Positions 32,870 through 45,961 of a stretch of DNA of 64,000 nt are shown piece after piece. The position numbers and the translations under genes are program-made. Source of the stretch: Icerya purchasi (taxonomy: Eukaryota > Arthropoda > Insecta > Hemiptera > Monophlebidae); the NCBI GenBank assembly GCA_039619475.1, contig CM077115.1:448373292-448437291 (forward strand). The letters are read 5' to 3'. Position 1 is the first letter of the stretch. Each line of letters begins with the position of its first letter. Under the pieces are notes generated by a model, which saw only the letters and a program-made list of their open reading frames with translations, was not told where the DNA came from and did no database searches.

Positions 32870-34855
32870 TCCCGGTTTACTATTACCTCACCATTCCATT
32901 TACATTGCTGTCTGCTACCTAGACGTTTTAATCACACATTATTTCCACGTTTTCGTTTGTTTTTTTGAAATTTCAACTTTGTTCGTTTTATTCTAAGTTT
33001 TTTGTCTCTCATCTCAATTATATCGTTTCTCTTCCTCAAAAGTCGTCATATTCTATTCTCATTTATTCAAAATGTAGGCTTCCTACTCTTTTATAATGTC
33101 CAGAAATACTCTCTTCGCTACTAATTATTCCCACACTTTCTTCTCTATTGCGCTCTATGCGCGCATATTCGACCGTATGAACTCCAATGGATGCTTAATT
33201 TCTCTTATCTCAATTCTGAAAAACTTCTCCTAACTGCCTCCCCCCACACAGAAAGAAAAAGAATAATAATGCAGTGATAATACGTAACGTATAGAAGAAG
33301 TTAAGGTGTGAGCCTTTTGCATTGCTATAAAAAGAATATCGCCCCGTAAAAAATTGCGAAGAAACTTTGGACTTTTGTCGGTTCCGTTTTTAATCACTAA
33401 GACATTTTTACGCTTTGACCATTGTCACTCTACTACTTTAATAATAATAAAATTATAAATATTCTTCGGATTCCTAAGGAAATGTAGTAGAATTTAATAA
33501 ATTAAATAATTATTTTATTCTTTCTCGAACACTGTGATTTCAATAGGCTTAATAAACGCGTAACACGTAGTTTGTTTTTGTTTATTTTTTCAAGTGCAAT
33601 ACAAGTCGGTTATAATAATACGGAAAGAGATGTATTAAATGCAGCGTTTTAATTAACGTCTAATTCGCGATAATTTGCCATTACTGAATATCGTGAAATA
33701 TGTACGGAATAACTTTTCAGTAATTAAATTAATAATCTCATTTCAGTGTTTGGAATCGCGGAGGAGGATGAAAGATATGAAACCTTTCGAAATCTATGAC
33801 CGGAAACATTTTTGCTTATAAACGAGCGAACGCGAAAGCACGGTATATACTTAAACCCTCGAAGAGGTTCTTCTTTTGGAAGAATTTCTTCTTTTCCTTC
33901 TTTAGAATTGCTCGTCTTTCACATATTTAGAGAATAGTTGGTGTTTTTTTAACTCCCATCCTCTGAACACCCTTCCAATTTCAACATTCCTATTATGAGC
34001 CCACATTACCTAATACTGATTTTATTACCCTTAATTAAAGGTTCCCCCAGCTTTGATAAATTGTATTCCACTCCTTTTCAACGAAATTTCCCCTCTAACT
34101 TCCTAATTTCTAACATTAACGAAATTCAAATCTATTCCTTCAAAATCTCTCACGTTCCGAGTCTCGATGATATATCTCGCCCTTAAAAACCTGTCTAAGT
34201 GTGTTAGTATTCTCCTGAAAACTTTTTGTAATACTTAAGCACCTAAGACTTCCTCCATGGTGGATATGATTAGAAACCATGTTATAAAAAAATTATTTTA
34301 TTTATAATGTGTTTCAGACAGCTTACACTGACCATCATCCGAAGCGAATACTTTCCTCTTCAGATTCCTCTCTCCTCGAACACACTGTCATCATTGTTCC
34401 GAAAAATATTCCTTACATTTAATTTCCTTAGCATGCTGCATATCAGAAAATTAGTTAAATTCATGTTGAACAGGATAATAATGCGGTCGCCCCAGTAGTA
34501 ATATATCTGGCGGCCCTCGACCTGGTATTTGCCGCTCTTTTGTTTCAAATATACATACGTATAGAGTAATCATTCATCAGCGTTACACTTCCTTTATCGA
34601 TATCTCGTCTGCTTCTGGTAATGTGCATCTGAGAAAAAATGCCAGCAAATAATATTCCCGTTCAGTTTTCTTCCCGTATTATATTAACCTTGCAATAAAT
34701 CGTTCTATTCACCTCTCTTCTTCATTTCTCTAGCCTAAAATAAAGGTCTCCAAAAATATCCGAATTTTTTCGATATCTACACTATTAATATTGTTTATTT
34801 CCCTTTCAATTCCTTCTCTTTAATAACATCTTACTTTTCTCTTCTTCCTTCGGTC
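32870..34855. other. Intergenic; scattered unrecognised sequence
   Basis: Pyrimidine-rich stretches (32.9-33.2, 34.3-34.9 kb) may be old + strand copies of the same non-LTR family, but no motif is certain. An acceptor-like TTTCAG at 33742-33747 precedes a short open stretch (FGIAEEDERYETFRNL then stop) that cannot be tied to any gene. Confidence 0.35.
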
Positions 34856-35574
34856 AAAATTACGAGAATTATTTTTGAGGGGAAAAATGAAACTTCATAA
34901 AATAACAATAACAAAAAATGATCTTTTAAAATTTGGCTTTGGTGTTTGCTTGTTATTCTATGAAAAAACTGATATTGGCTTTTATTGCAAATGTGCGAAA
35001 GATGTAAAATACGGACGAGCTGAAAAAAATATCAGCTGCAGTTCATACTTTTTTGTCAGCGTAAATGGGAACTATCAATTGTGATATTCACGGTATTAAT
35101 TTCGAGGTACATTGTATTCTTTTCAAATTTTTCTCCATATGACATTTAGACGATTCTTCTGGGGGGGGGGCAAGTTTTCTAAGGTGGGCACTGCCCACCT
35201 TTGCCCCCTTCTAGCTACGCCGATGACCACGGCGTTTCGTTTATTATAAAAAGATAATGAACCCGTTATTAGAATGTTTTTACAATAATATGATGTTCTT
35301 TAATGCTACAATTAGAATTAATAATTTTAAAACTAATTGAGAAAACATTGTTGTTTATAATCGGCGTTATTTTACTTCAGAATTTATTATTCACACTTGC
35401 TTTTTCATTATTTTAAATTACATAATAAATATCATTTTGTACATATTTAGTTTTATTCAGAAATATTCCAAAAGAATTTTCTCAGTAAAAATATAAACAA
35501 AATCTCTGTGCCCCCCTCCAAAAAAAAGAACACAAATCCCCCCCCCCGGAAACAGATTCCTGAATTCATCCCTG
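34856..35574. mobile_element. hAT-like element with KNDLLKF small ORF, copy 2 (left end lost)
   Basis: Homology to 14069-15004 starts at AAAATTACGAGAATTATTTT and runs to the right end CTGAATTCATCCCTG (35560-35574). Near 35.10-35.22 kb it is interrupted by a foreign segment with a G10 run ending CTTCTAGCTACGCCGATG, itself a MITE-like end. The left terminal repeat is missing. The small ORF at 34887-35084 is preserved. Confidence 0.75.
34887..35084 (+). other. Small ORF inside the 35 kb element (KNDLLKF family)
   Basis: MKLHKITITKNDLLKFGF... to YGRAEK is nearly identical to the 14.3 kb frame; the ends then diverge. An upstream in-frame ATG at 34875 adds four residues. Function unknown. Confidence 0.35.
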
Positions 35575-35579
35575 GTCCT

Positions 35580-36540
35580 AACTGTACAGAATGCTTCAAT
35601 GGCAATTAAAGCATTTTCTTTCTTGACATTCGGCTAACATTTTCCGAACACGCTGAACATCTTTCCTTTTCTGCTATTAAAAGGAATAAACTTGCCGAAA
35701 GGTCCAATCAGAATTACAGAACTTACTTCATTATTATTTCTGTTTTGTAAGAAAGTTTTTTTCCTTTTATACATTTATAAAAAAAAAAAAAATAAATAAA
35801 TAATTGTAATAACTTTTGGCGCTAAATGTTGCACTGAAGCAATTATTTTTGACATGCGTACTGAAATTCTCGTCACCGATTCATTATTATAACCGATAGA
35901 AATTAACATATAATCTTATGTAATTCTGCCAATTCCAACAATATTCGTCGCTGTTTATAAACGATTTCCGCTGTCATTAACATTCGAGTTTAAATATTAC
36001 TGTAATGATCACAGATGGATTTTTTTTTTCCCGCAGACAACATAACCCATCGGCTTCTTGGATTATCGGATAATAAATTCTTTAAAAATATTTTTGGAGC
36101 TTTTATATTTTGAGCATACGAAATTTAAGATATTTAGTAACTCTGATGCATACCTGCAGAGAAGAAACACTGTAGAAGAGATCCGCTCTCTTGCAGCAGA
36201 TAACTTTGTATACGTTATTATGGAATATGATCAATACGGAGTTTGAATAACTTCTTTTTTATTATTTGTGAAGGTTCTGAGATGGTCAGAGCGAAGACTC
36301 ATGACCAGATTTTTTTAAACTGTAAACCAAGTTTGTTTTTTTTTTCTTATATAAATTATCCCCTTTTCAAATTTAAAATGATTCTTAAAATTACAAAACC
36401 TTAATAAATAAATAAAAAAAAAAAAAAAAACCATTACAAAGTGTAAATTCTTGTAGATAAAGACCGTTTGACCAATGATTTATCCATATCTCCTCTACAT
36501 TACAAGATATCTAAAGAGAAAAAGCTATCGACTTAGATTA
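35580..36540. other. Intergenic; one orphan frame at 36.06-36.25 kb
   Basis: A frame to a TGA at 36246 (SDAYLQRRNTVEEIRSLAAD, then NFVYVIMEYDQYGV) follows a T-rich CCCGCAG at 36030-36036. If splicing used that site the same frame would start ACA ACA TAA, so it cannot be an exon in this phase. The composition is protein-like, but I do not recognise it. Confidence 0.3.
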
Positions 36541-36548
36541 TAACATCA

Positions 36549-38400
36549 TATTCTTTTTTTTTCTTTTTTTTTTTTTTTTTTTCTCCCGCGCTGTGTACAG
36601 CAACTAGGCTAGCTGCGCGGCCTGCAAGTTTATTATATTTTATTAAATAAATTTAGGGATTTGAAAAGATAGAGAAGGGGTGCGACGGATGGCGAATCCT
36701 GCGATAGGAGTGACAAAGGAAGATATTGCGGAGGGAAGCTGGAGCATAGGTTTAGGATCTTTGGACATTCGGATAGAAGGTGGGGAATGGTGATAGGAAC
36801 TTCACATGTGTCGCATTTTTTTCTTTAATATAGTGGTTATATCATATTTTATGGTCTTGATAGTATTATTTTTATTCTTGAACCAGTTGTAGTTTTCTCC
36901 GATGTTGTATTCAGCTCCTATGTGTTCGAATTTGGAACAATATAGAAAAGTATGATCCGGTGAATCTGTTTCGATATTGCATTCTCTGCATTTATCAGCA
37001 TTTGTTACGCTCATTTTTTTATATACTCAGCAAAATGACAATGTCCTGACAAAAATTGGGTTAGAAAAAAATCTGGATTGAGTAATTTGTTCTTCAATCT
37101 ATCCTCGATTCTGGTTAATAATCCATACGTTCGTCTCCCTGTTAATTCTTGAGCTCATAAGTGTTTTGCCATTCCTTCAGGTATTTCGACTTTATTTCTT
37201 TTACTTTCTGCATTACTCGTGTCCTATCACTATGGTTGTTTTTGGTTATCGGTTATCTTTATCTCGTTAATCATTTCCAACTGTAAATCCACTGGCATAA
37301 TTCCTGATATATGACATACGAAGATGTATAGGAAACCGTTGTTCTATATGCAGATGTTATATTTAAGATGATTTTCCTTTGTTCCATTTTAATTTTCTTT
37401 TTGTTTTTTACCGAAATGTTAGGAAAATAAATCAAGGAACCATATTCCGTTATAGATCTGAACAGCGCTGAGTAAAGAATTTTCCTATCCACAAATTTTA
37501 AACCAAAGCTTCTGTTATATAGACCTATACTAATTGTGTGTAATATTTTTTAATTTTATCCATGATGTAGCCAACATGTTTGCTGAAATTGAGATTTTCA
37601 TCTATGTATATACAACTCAATTATTTCATTTCCTTGCTAAATTTAAGAGGCTTATTATTATTCAACTTTAATTATTTTTCTATTATACTTTTAATTTCAT
37701 GTTTTTTTATGTTTTCTGGTTATCAATATTGGTTTTTGTTCGGGGATTTAAATGTAGCCCAAGATTAGTGAGTTCGTTGTTAATGAATTTTCTGATTTAT
37801 TTGAGGAATGTTCTTTTTATTATTTATTCCTGAAATCAATAAAATGTCATCCGCATAACTTATAAGATTTATATTATCGTAATGAATAACTATGTATGTT
37901 CGCCATTACAATATTGAAAAGAGTGGGTGCCAGAATGGATCCTTGTGGAACACCTGCAGTGAGTGTCCTACGATAAATTATTTCATTATCCTTATTCTGA
38001 AAAATAATTTCTGTATTTTTTAAAAAGTTTTTTATTATTTCAATTAGGTTTGAATCAAATTTATTCAGTTTTAGACATTCCGTAATTTTTATATTATCAA
38101 AGGCACCACTGATATCAAAACTTATTAGTAATATTAATTTATAATAACTTTTGTAGTTGTTAATGAAATGCGTGACATTTCAAAATAGATTTTTCCGTTG
38201 ATTTGTTCCTTATATACCCATATTGTTGCTCATTCAGTATTAAGTTATTATCCAGTACCTCATCAATTTTATGTTTTATTATTTTTTCATAAATATTTCT
38301 AATGTTAGAGAGTAAAGTTATCAGTGATGACCAGAATTTAAGCCTAATGTTCACGGAAAATTTCTTTCTAACAATGCATGATTTAAGATGAACGGCTCCG
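36549..38400 (-). pseudogene. R1-type non-LTR retrotransposon relic (RT to C-terminal zinc motif)
   Basis: Minus strand, in several frames: SNIRNIYEKIIKHKIDEVLD and NEQQYGYIRNKSTEKSILK (RT motif 1-2), LISFDISGAFDNIKI (motif 3), TAGVPQGSILAPTLFNI (motif 4), KILYSALFRSITEYGSLIYF (thumb), and near the end CRECNIETDSPDHTFLYC (C-x2-C-x8-H-x4-C). The T-run at 36549-36585 marks the 3' tail. Many stops; dead. Confidence 0.85.
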
Positions 38401-38869
38401 TATCAGTGACTAATTAGGGGAATTATAAGGCTTAGGTTATAGACACTATCCCTTCTTTGAATATTTTTTATCGGTCAATGATATCTACATCAGCCGCTAC
38501 TTTACCGGCATTTCAGATAGTACAAATCTCGCACGTAGAACGGAACAGAATTCGGTTGAATGACACATAAGTGAAATAAGTGAGTTCGTACCCCCTTTTA
38601 AAAACTGATCCCATTTGATTATATTCTGTCTGTTAATGAATTATCGCTCAAAATTCTATTTGTTGCTATGAATTCTTCATGATCAGTTTTATCTTTAGAA
38701 CAGTAATCTACTTAATAAACAAATTTTTAAATACAGCTAGTGTGTTATTAAGGCTGTTTTATAAATTCAAGCCGATCAACATGGCTGGAACGGGTTCTAA
38801 AACGGTTCTATAAAAGAAATTAAAAATATTTGTCAATAATCTTCTCTGCTAAGAGATTAGTGTTTTCAA

Positions 38870-39730
38870 TTGCTTAGATTTATCTTCGGAATTTTATGGC
38901 GGTACGGCTTGCTTTTTAAACTGAAAAATGCTAGAATAAATGGCAAAATGGACAATTTCATATCTAATAGAGCAATGCAAGTGAAAGTAGGCTCTGTGAT
39001 GTCCTTTCCTGTTCCTATAGAGAATGGAATGCCACAGGGATCTGCTCTGAGTGTGACTCTCTATTCATTCTATTTATTAATGACACTTCCTGCTGCATTA
39101 GTCCGCCATTAACAGCTTGTTTATTTATTGATGATCTGAATATATCAATCTCATCCAAATCCAATGCCCAGTCTATCCTCCAGAAATAAACTATATACCT
39201 GGGCTGTGCACATGGGCTAAATTTCTCCTCCTCCAAAACTTCATGTGCTAATTTCCACAGGAGTCGTCTGCATAGAGATAACCAAGTTATTCGCCTTCAT
39301 CTCAATAATTCTCCAGTTCTGTTAAATTTTTAGGTTTAAGATTCCTCTCTGTTCCGGTCTCCTCATATTTCCAAGCTTAAAAATAAATGCATAAAGAACC
39401 CCTCGATTATAAAATACTTGTCCAGTCCTAAATTCAATATTGATCCCAAGCTGCTTGTCACCGCATTTATAAAGCCCTTATCCTTTCCAGATTAACTTAT
39501 GGATGCCGCAGGTGTACTCCTCGGCTAGTCAGTCGTTACTCAGTTCACTCGATCCGATACATCATACATCCATCGGATTAATTTTTGATCTTCACCGAAC
39601 TTCTCCATCGGCAAGTGCTTGTTTCCTTAGTGTGCACCATTAGCGGAACAATTTCTTCCTACCAACATGTTTCTCGAAAAGCACTTTATTAAAATTTAGC
39701 GCACAACTCGTACAAGTTACATTTCAAGTC
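38870..39730 (+). pseudogene. Non-LTR retrotransposon RT relic
   Basis: The + strand reads KMDNFISNRAMQVKVGS, IENGMPQGSALSVTLYSF (RT motif 4 'NG.PQGS.LSV.LF'), then LFIDDLNISI where FADD is expected, then broken thumb sequence to about 39.73 kb. I-clade-like order; truncated at both ends. Confidence 0.75.
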
Positions 39731-39734
39731 TGAA

Positions 39735-40965
39735 CATTTCTGCTTCCGGAGAATTTAAATTTTGATCTCAGGGGAAAATTAATTTCGAGAAAAATCTATA
39801 ATTTTGAAAGAATAAATGTTACTACTATTATCAAAGTTTAATAATAAAACTAGTACGACAATAAGCTTGACATTATATGTAATATAATGTTTACTATAAT
39901 TACACTTCGACGAAGGTATTTAACGTCGAGCAATAAAGAAAATTTTAATATTACCAGGAAAAATAGCTTCGCTACTGGCGTTGCATGCTACTGGATGATC
40001 GTTTTCACACTAAGCTAATTTAATGATTTTGCCTAATCAAAAATATTACCACCTTAAAAACTAATTGTTAAACGAACGAAATTGAAATCCCGTTAATGTA
40101 CACGCTAGAATAGAGTTGAAAATTAATTAAAATTATCCCCTTGTATAGATTTTTCTGAGATTAATTAAAATTACGTATTAATTTCATTTATTATTGAAAG
40201 CAAGTGAGGGATGTAACTGGACAAAATTGTGTTACGTCGTCGATATAGATTTCGTTCCAAGCTAATGTTAAAAATAAATCGTAGCATGTAACAACACGGA
40301 TTGGTAATTACGGTAAACTTTTTAAAAATTCCGTTACTCAAAAACTACAAATCTTACTGAATTCTATCAGAAAGCTTAACGATATTGTGGCGATGCTTTT
40401 CATATACATAAATATGTAACATTTTGCCGCTTTTTTAAAATTGAAACCCTTAAAAAACCTTCTTTAAGAAGTTAAAAAAAAAAAAAAGGATGGAAGTGAA
40501 AAGACTCACTACTGATGATCTCTTTAGGGTGATTAATTTTGCGGACGCATGAGATAAGAATCAGAATAACTGATGATAATAATTTACCGAAGTGGATTGA
40601 TGCTATGCTTTAGCCATCCGCTATTATGAAGGACGTTTCATGTGAAACACGAGATATCCGTCAAAATATGAGGTATGTTGCTATTTACATATTACGTAAT
40701 TCTTCTTATAAATAGGTCGCTAGGAGGCCAGTGTCGGTAAGTGTAATATACCGGTAAACGATATATAACTGCGGGGGAGTTTTTCGGAGGCAACCCTTCC
40801 ATTTGAGGATGAAAATTTAAAAAAATCACTATAAACAAGTGAAAAAATACAGAATTTCTTTTGGAAATTAAAATTTACATCATTTATATTTCAGTTGTTT
40901 TTATTTACTTCCATTTTATTAACCATTATTAAAGTGCAATTCAACTAATTCGCTAAATAGGCTAA
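39735..40965. other. Intergenic; no gene seen
   Basis: AT-rich, no motif-bearing frame on either strand. Confidence 0.45.
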
Positions 40966-40971
40966 TTAAGT

Positions 40972-41560
40972 TTAGGCTTTTTTCTTTTTTTTTCTTTTAC
41001 CTTTACCCAAAAACAACAATAGAAAGGAAAGGAGTCGGTTGAATTTTAATCCGATTAGAGAAATCTTCGATGAAAAATAGCAGAAATAACTAGTGGGGAC
41101 GGAAAAGATAGAATATAAGAAGCATAAAAAAGAGTAGGAAGCCCAAGCCTCAAAAAATAGGAATACGAAGCGGAATATGCTCCACACAGGAAGGAATGAA
41201 CACCACTGGAGTTATCAGGGTCGCAAATAACTGCATCATCAGGACAAAGAGGACAATGTGGAGAAGAGATCGGCGAAAAGCGAAATCTGGAAGAAGGCAG
41301 CAGAGAATGACGAAAACCTCGTATGAACAACAAAAATAACATCAGAATGTCGAAGAAAAGGATGTAAAACCATGAATAGGGAGGAAGAGTAGACTGAACG
41401 GACAGATGAAATGAATAATTACTAGAAAAGAAGGCTTATCACCACTCTTTTTGGTTCTACTAAAAGTAAGCTATTCCACTGCAAAAGATCAAACGCTCTC
41501 CTAAAAAAAATCTGGCTACTGCCCTGTGAATAAATAAGATAGCCTAAACAGCTTAACGAC
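40972..41560 (-). pseudogene. 5'-truncated non-LTR retrotransposon 3' end (LPSSRFRF family)
   Basis: The minus strand reads FRHSLLPSSRFRFSPI, then CPLCPDDAVICDPDNSS and RLGLPTLFYASYILSFPS, the same C-terminal region as at 15.1 and 50.4 kb. T-rich 3' tail at 40978-40998. One of two adjacent minus-strand copies. Confidence 0.75.
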
Positions 41561-41599
41561 GTGGACTCTTGACCACGACAATGCAGCGATCACCGGATT

Positions 41600-42200
41600 G
41601 TTTTTTGCCTTTTTTTCCTCTTGGGCTCGTCGATTGAGGGCATTAAACCAGCGCTACATACAAAAGTACTAGAAGAGAGAAAAATAAACTAGATCTTAAC
41701 GCGGTTACTAATTAAGAAAAGAAAGGAGACACTAATAGAAATCACGGTAGATGAAGAAGTGCAAGAATGAAGGATGCATATTTTAGGGTGTTAAAAGGAT
41801 ATAGGCCTTAGAAGACGCTCAGCAGAGAGAGCGGAACATTCAAAGAAAATGTAATTGTGGCAAATTAAACTGCTATCATCGGAATTAGCAAAAAAAAAGG
41901 AAATTGTTAGAGGTAAATATGGCCAAAATGAAAACAAGAACGACTAAGATGAGAATAATCCTTAGTCGGAAAGACGAGAACGGCTAAATAGAGTGATAAA
42001 AAGATCGAGGATTAGAAAAAAATGAGGGGGTAAATAAATAGTTAACAAAATTTAGATTGACTACTATTGGGAAAAACATTAATATTAAAAGCAGAATAAA
42101 TCGGCACACCGGTGTGCGTCCCAGACCGGGCCAACAGATCAAATTACTCATTGCCCTCAATCCTTGCGTAACCAAAGACTCACAGTGATGTGGATAGAAT
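41600..42200 (-). pseudogene. Second adjacent minus-strand 3' end of the same non-LTR family
   Basis: Begins (3' tail) at a T-rich stretch 41600-41620 followed by CTTGGGCTCGTCGATTGAGG, matching in complement the 3' UTR phrases at 42.95 and 50.64 kb. The coding part is badly decayed; only the position of the tail and purine-rich strand bias support it upstream. Confidence 0.5.
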
Positions 42201-42224
42201 GTCGGGTGGTGTACAATTTAAAGA

Positions 42225-42985
42225 TTAAAAATTGAATAAAAAAAAAATTGCTGTATCTAATAAGGAAGGTGGAAGAGGAGTAGTAATGGCCGGAAGGACA
42301 CTTTTACTATCAGAAACGCTCACAAAATGAATAGAATAATTCGAAGATGGATTCCTGGTCATTTGAGAATTGAGGGTAATGAAGTGGTGGATTCCTTCGT
42401 GTCTGTTCTTCCATTTCCAGTGGCAGATTTTTAGGCACCTTTTCATGATATTGTTCTTCTTTCCTTAAACTACCCGTTCCAGACTATGGCTCAACTCCTA
42501 TTTTTCTTCATTTTCTAGTCCTGTCTTCTTTTATCTCTCTATGCCGCCATTTCTTCAACACCATACATGGTTTTCTTGATACTTCTCTTAAACGCTTTAC
42601 AATCTCTGCTATTTGTCGCCTTCGCCCTGAGTCTCCTTCCCGCATCATTTTCTCAGTTGTTTTTATCCGTCTTTACTCCATTTTTCTCCCCTTCTAATTA
42701 CTTTCCTTGCGATCCTGACATCATGTTTTGTTTGAATGTTTGACTTTTTCTATCGAGCAATCGTCCTTCTACTCCTTTCCTATTAAAATTCGGTATTCCA
42801 ACTCTACTTATCGGTGCTTCTTACATTCTCTCATTTCCTTCTGCTTCTGTTATTCCTGTCCTTGAATTATTTTCATCCTCTGTATGTCTTTAAATGTTTG
42901 AAAACAAGAACGTTATTTTCTTCTTCTTTTCATTTCTTGGGCTAATGTCCTCGTTGACAAACTCATTTGGGGAGAGAAAAAAAAG
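42225..42985 (+). pseudogene. Non-LTR retrotransposon 3' end with RNase H tail
   Basis: The + strand reads IRRWIPGHLRIEGNEVVDSF, the last RNase H motif (WIPGH.GI.GNE.VD). It is followed by the C-terminal segment (LLKFGIPTLLIGASYILSFP) and a 3' UTR with GCTAATGTCCTCGTTGACAA and an A-rich tail at 42975-42992. Directly abuts the inverted copy at 41.6-42.2 kb. Confidence 0.72.
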
Positions 42986-42999
42986 ATAGAAAGCATGGC

Positions 43000-44400
43000 A
43001 TGCAGGTAGGGCTTGGTTCTTCTCAGCAGCAGATTAAAAAATAATTTCGCGATTAGGCAGTAATCAAATAATCGTATTTAACGTTAAGCGGGGGAAAAAA
43101 TACAAAGTGTTTAAACGCTGTACGACTTTTTTTGAAATCGGTTTTAATTATTTTTATACAGCGAGAATATATCAATTAAACCGCATAATTATTAGCAGAA
43201 ATTAGGTTAAAGAAGAAACTTTAATTTATTTGAGACATTTTTGTTTAATTTCGTGCGCGAAGGGAGTTATCCGTTTATTCAAAAACTTGCCAAAGATAAA
43301 TAGATTTATTTACCATTAAGCGGCTGTGTTTTATTTATTTTCATAAACTATCGAGAATTGTTATCATCTACACTGGACCAATGACCGTAACGGACCGGTT
43401 CAATTAAATTTAAAAAATAAAAACATTTTCGTTAACCGACTAGAAGCGCTTGCATTTTTTGCAGCAACTTTTGAGAATTTTCCTTTTGTGCTTATTTCAA
43501 TTTCAAACTGAAGAGTAGTGATGAAACTTACTTAAGCCGAAGCTCACATTTTCTTATCCGATTTTTCAGGTAAGACTTTAATTTTAGTACCATGAGGTGT
43601 TCAACTACAACCTTTAAAAAAAAAAAAAGAAAAGAAAACACATTCTCGAAGAGCAAAAGACGACGGTCAATATTTGTAAAAGTAACATCGGCGTGCCTTT
43701 GAAAATAAATAAAATGAAATAAACTGCCTCGTGGGAAAAATTAATTACAACGGGGTGCATTTATTTTGGTAAATTTTTATTGCTCACGATACACCAAAAA
43801 ATAATGGGAATTAAAAAAATTTCCGAATACTCTACGTTTTACATAATTATTTAAATTAATGAATTTTTAATGTGACCCGTTCAATGAAGTACTTGGAGTA
43901 CAATTTTTTTGTTTAATCTTATCTCGGTATTACTATTTTACGATCACTATATATCGACAAAATGGATTGTTACTATGGTTAATTATGTTATTCAATGACA
44001 ACGAAATTCTTTGCCCGATCCCATCCCTTTTTTTGTCCCAAAACGTTACATACATATATTGTGTACATGTGTAACAGTCGTATTGCTCGAATTCGAGCGT
44101 CGTGACTACCTATTCGTACATTCTAGTTGTACAGAATAGGCAGCGCTCATAGCAATTGTTATATGCAACGTAGGTGTACACATGCAAGAAGACTACATTC
44201 GGAACTGATAGTAGCCGCTATTGTGTACATAAGAAGACAAAATTGTGACAGAAAAAGTAGTGGGGGTCGGGCCAAGAATAACGTTGCCGATTTTCCTCGT
44301 TCTATACGAAGTACAGAAGTTATGGAGCTGAGGATATGAGGGTGTTCCCAGTCGAAGGGTGCAGCCCCTTGCAGGGCACGGAGGGCCGAATTTTATATCT

Positions 44401-44431
<31 letters not shown>

Positions 44432-44735
44432 CATTTATTAATGACTACGTTATTCTTAGTCCGGAGTACACCACATTTTTTGACTAATGATTATGTCTCG
44501 TTAGGGGTACACTACATTATAACAAAAATTGATGTTGCATAATTGCTAAGATATTTTTTTTTAATAAAAGACGGGTAAGAATGATGTAGTGAATTTTTTT
44601 TTTTTTTTTGTTCCCCAATTCGTAATACGATGGGGTAAATATATTTAGAAAATTTATACCAATAATTTATATAAATACGAGGTCTGTCCTGAGCACGTCT
44701 ATTTAAGTTTATGGAGCCCTGACAGACTGTTTTAC
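43000..44735. other. Intergenic; one dispersed repeat, no gene seen
   Basis: Includes the dispersed repeat at 44.09-44.23 kb and an (ATCT)n tract at 44396-44424. Confidence 0.45.
44090..44230. repeat. Dispersed repeat with a short hairpin, copy 1
   Basis: CGTGACTACCTATTCGTAC ... GTACAGAATAGGCAGCG ... CAACGTAGGTGTACACATGC ... ACATTCGGAACTGATAG is matched in order at 59900-60056 with roughly 80% identity. CTATTC and GAATAG flank a 20-bp spacer (hairpin). Confidence 0.7.
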
Positions 44736-44739
44736 AATG

Positions 44740-45961
44740 TTAATAATAATTAGTATTCCTTAAATTTATTCTCCCTCCCTTTCCTCCTCCAGATGCGTTT
44801 ATCGTGGGCTCCCACAGGTTTCCTGTCTGAGTCCTACACTTTTTAATATGTACTCTTTTGATATCGCTTCTCTTCTTATTTCTTCTTCCTCCCTCCTCTT
44901 CGCTGACGACATTTTGGTCTATTCCACCTGTGACAATCTGTCCGCCGCTATTGATGAGTTGAATAATTCGCTGTCTATTCTTAATAATTCCCTTTCTCGT
45001 CTTCACCTTTCTCTTTCTCCTACTAAGTTGTCTTGTATCTTTTTTTCTCTCCGCCCCTTTAACCGAGCTCTAACTCGCATCACTGTATCTGGTATTCCTA
45101 TCCCCGTTGTCAATTCCATATGCTATCTTGGCCTTTTTTTAAATAGCCGCCTCACATTCCATGAGCACATTAATTTTCTCTATAAATCCTGTCTTAAAAG
45201 ACACTTAATCTTCTTAAATCTCTCTCTCCCCTCAGATGGGGAGGCGATCCGTTTATCCTTCTAATTCTTTTCAAAGCCATCATCCGGTCCAAGCTCGACT
45301 ATTGTTCCTTTATCTACGGTAATTCCTCCAAGTCTCTCCTCACTAAACTTGACGCGATCCAGAACTCTTGCCTCCGTTTGTGCATTGAAGCCTGGAAATC
45401 CTCCCCCATTCCCGCAGTTCTATCAGAGTGTCGGTTACCCAACCACTGTTTATTCGCCGTTCTCAGCTTGGGTATCGCTTCTTAATTAAACGGCTTCCCA
45501 TCTCCTCGTCCAAACGTATTTCCTCCTATCTATATATTAAAAACTGCTGGCGTTTTTCTCCTCATAAAATCCCAATCCTGTCGCTCATTGCTACCCGTCT
45601 TTCTAATTTTTCTCCTGTTGTCCTTTCCTACAACACTCTCCCGTACTTCTTTCATGACTTCAATAGCCTATGGCAGCCTATCAAATTTTCCTCTCTCCCA
45701 CTTCGAGCCAATTCCTCCTCTCACGGTGTAGTCAACAATGAATTTCTTCATTTGTTGAATTCCTCTTTTCCTGCTCATGTATTGATCTTTACTGACGATT
45801 CCAAGAGCGAGGACGGCGTGGGTGGTGCGTTTACTGCTCCGTCGCTTCGGTATTCTGAGTCCTTCCGGCTTCCTTCCTTCTGCTCTATTTTTTCTGCCGA
45901 GTCAATCACCATCCTTCAGGCTATCTCTTTTATTTCCTCTTTAAACGATCTTTCCCAATGA
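44740..45961 (+). pseudogene. Non-LTR retrotransposon: RT palm to RNase H start (LGYRFLIKR family)
   Basis: The + strand gives GLPQVSCLSPTLFN-like sequence near 44.8 kb, then SSLLFADDILVYSTCDNLSA (RT catalytic FADD box), LHLSLSPTKLSCIFFS, and ICYLGLFLNSRLTFHEHINF (motif 7/thumb). After one frameshift near 45.26 kb come LGYRFLIKRLPISSSK and VLIFTDDSKSEDGVGGAF (RNase H motif 1) and SAESITILQAI (motif 2). Then it stops abruptly at an inserted minus-strand sequence; a 3' end of the same family resumes at 47.49 kb. This is the best-preserved copy in the window. Confidence 0.85.

Noticed and set aside
33742..33840. TTTCAG followed by a short open stretch, as a terminal exon
   Set aside because: About 16 codons with no homology and no partner exon upstream.
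36058..36246. Orphan frame as another terpene synthase exon
   Set aside because: The only acceptor gives an immediate stop in this frame, the residues cannot be aligned to exons D or G without several gaps, and the end has no good donor.
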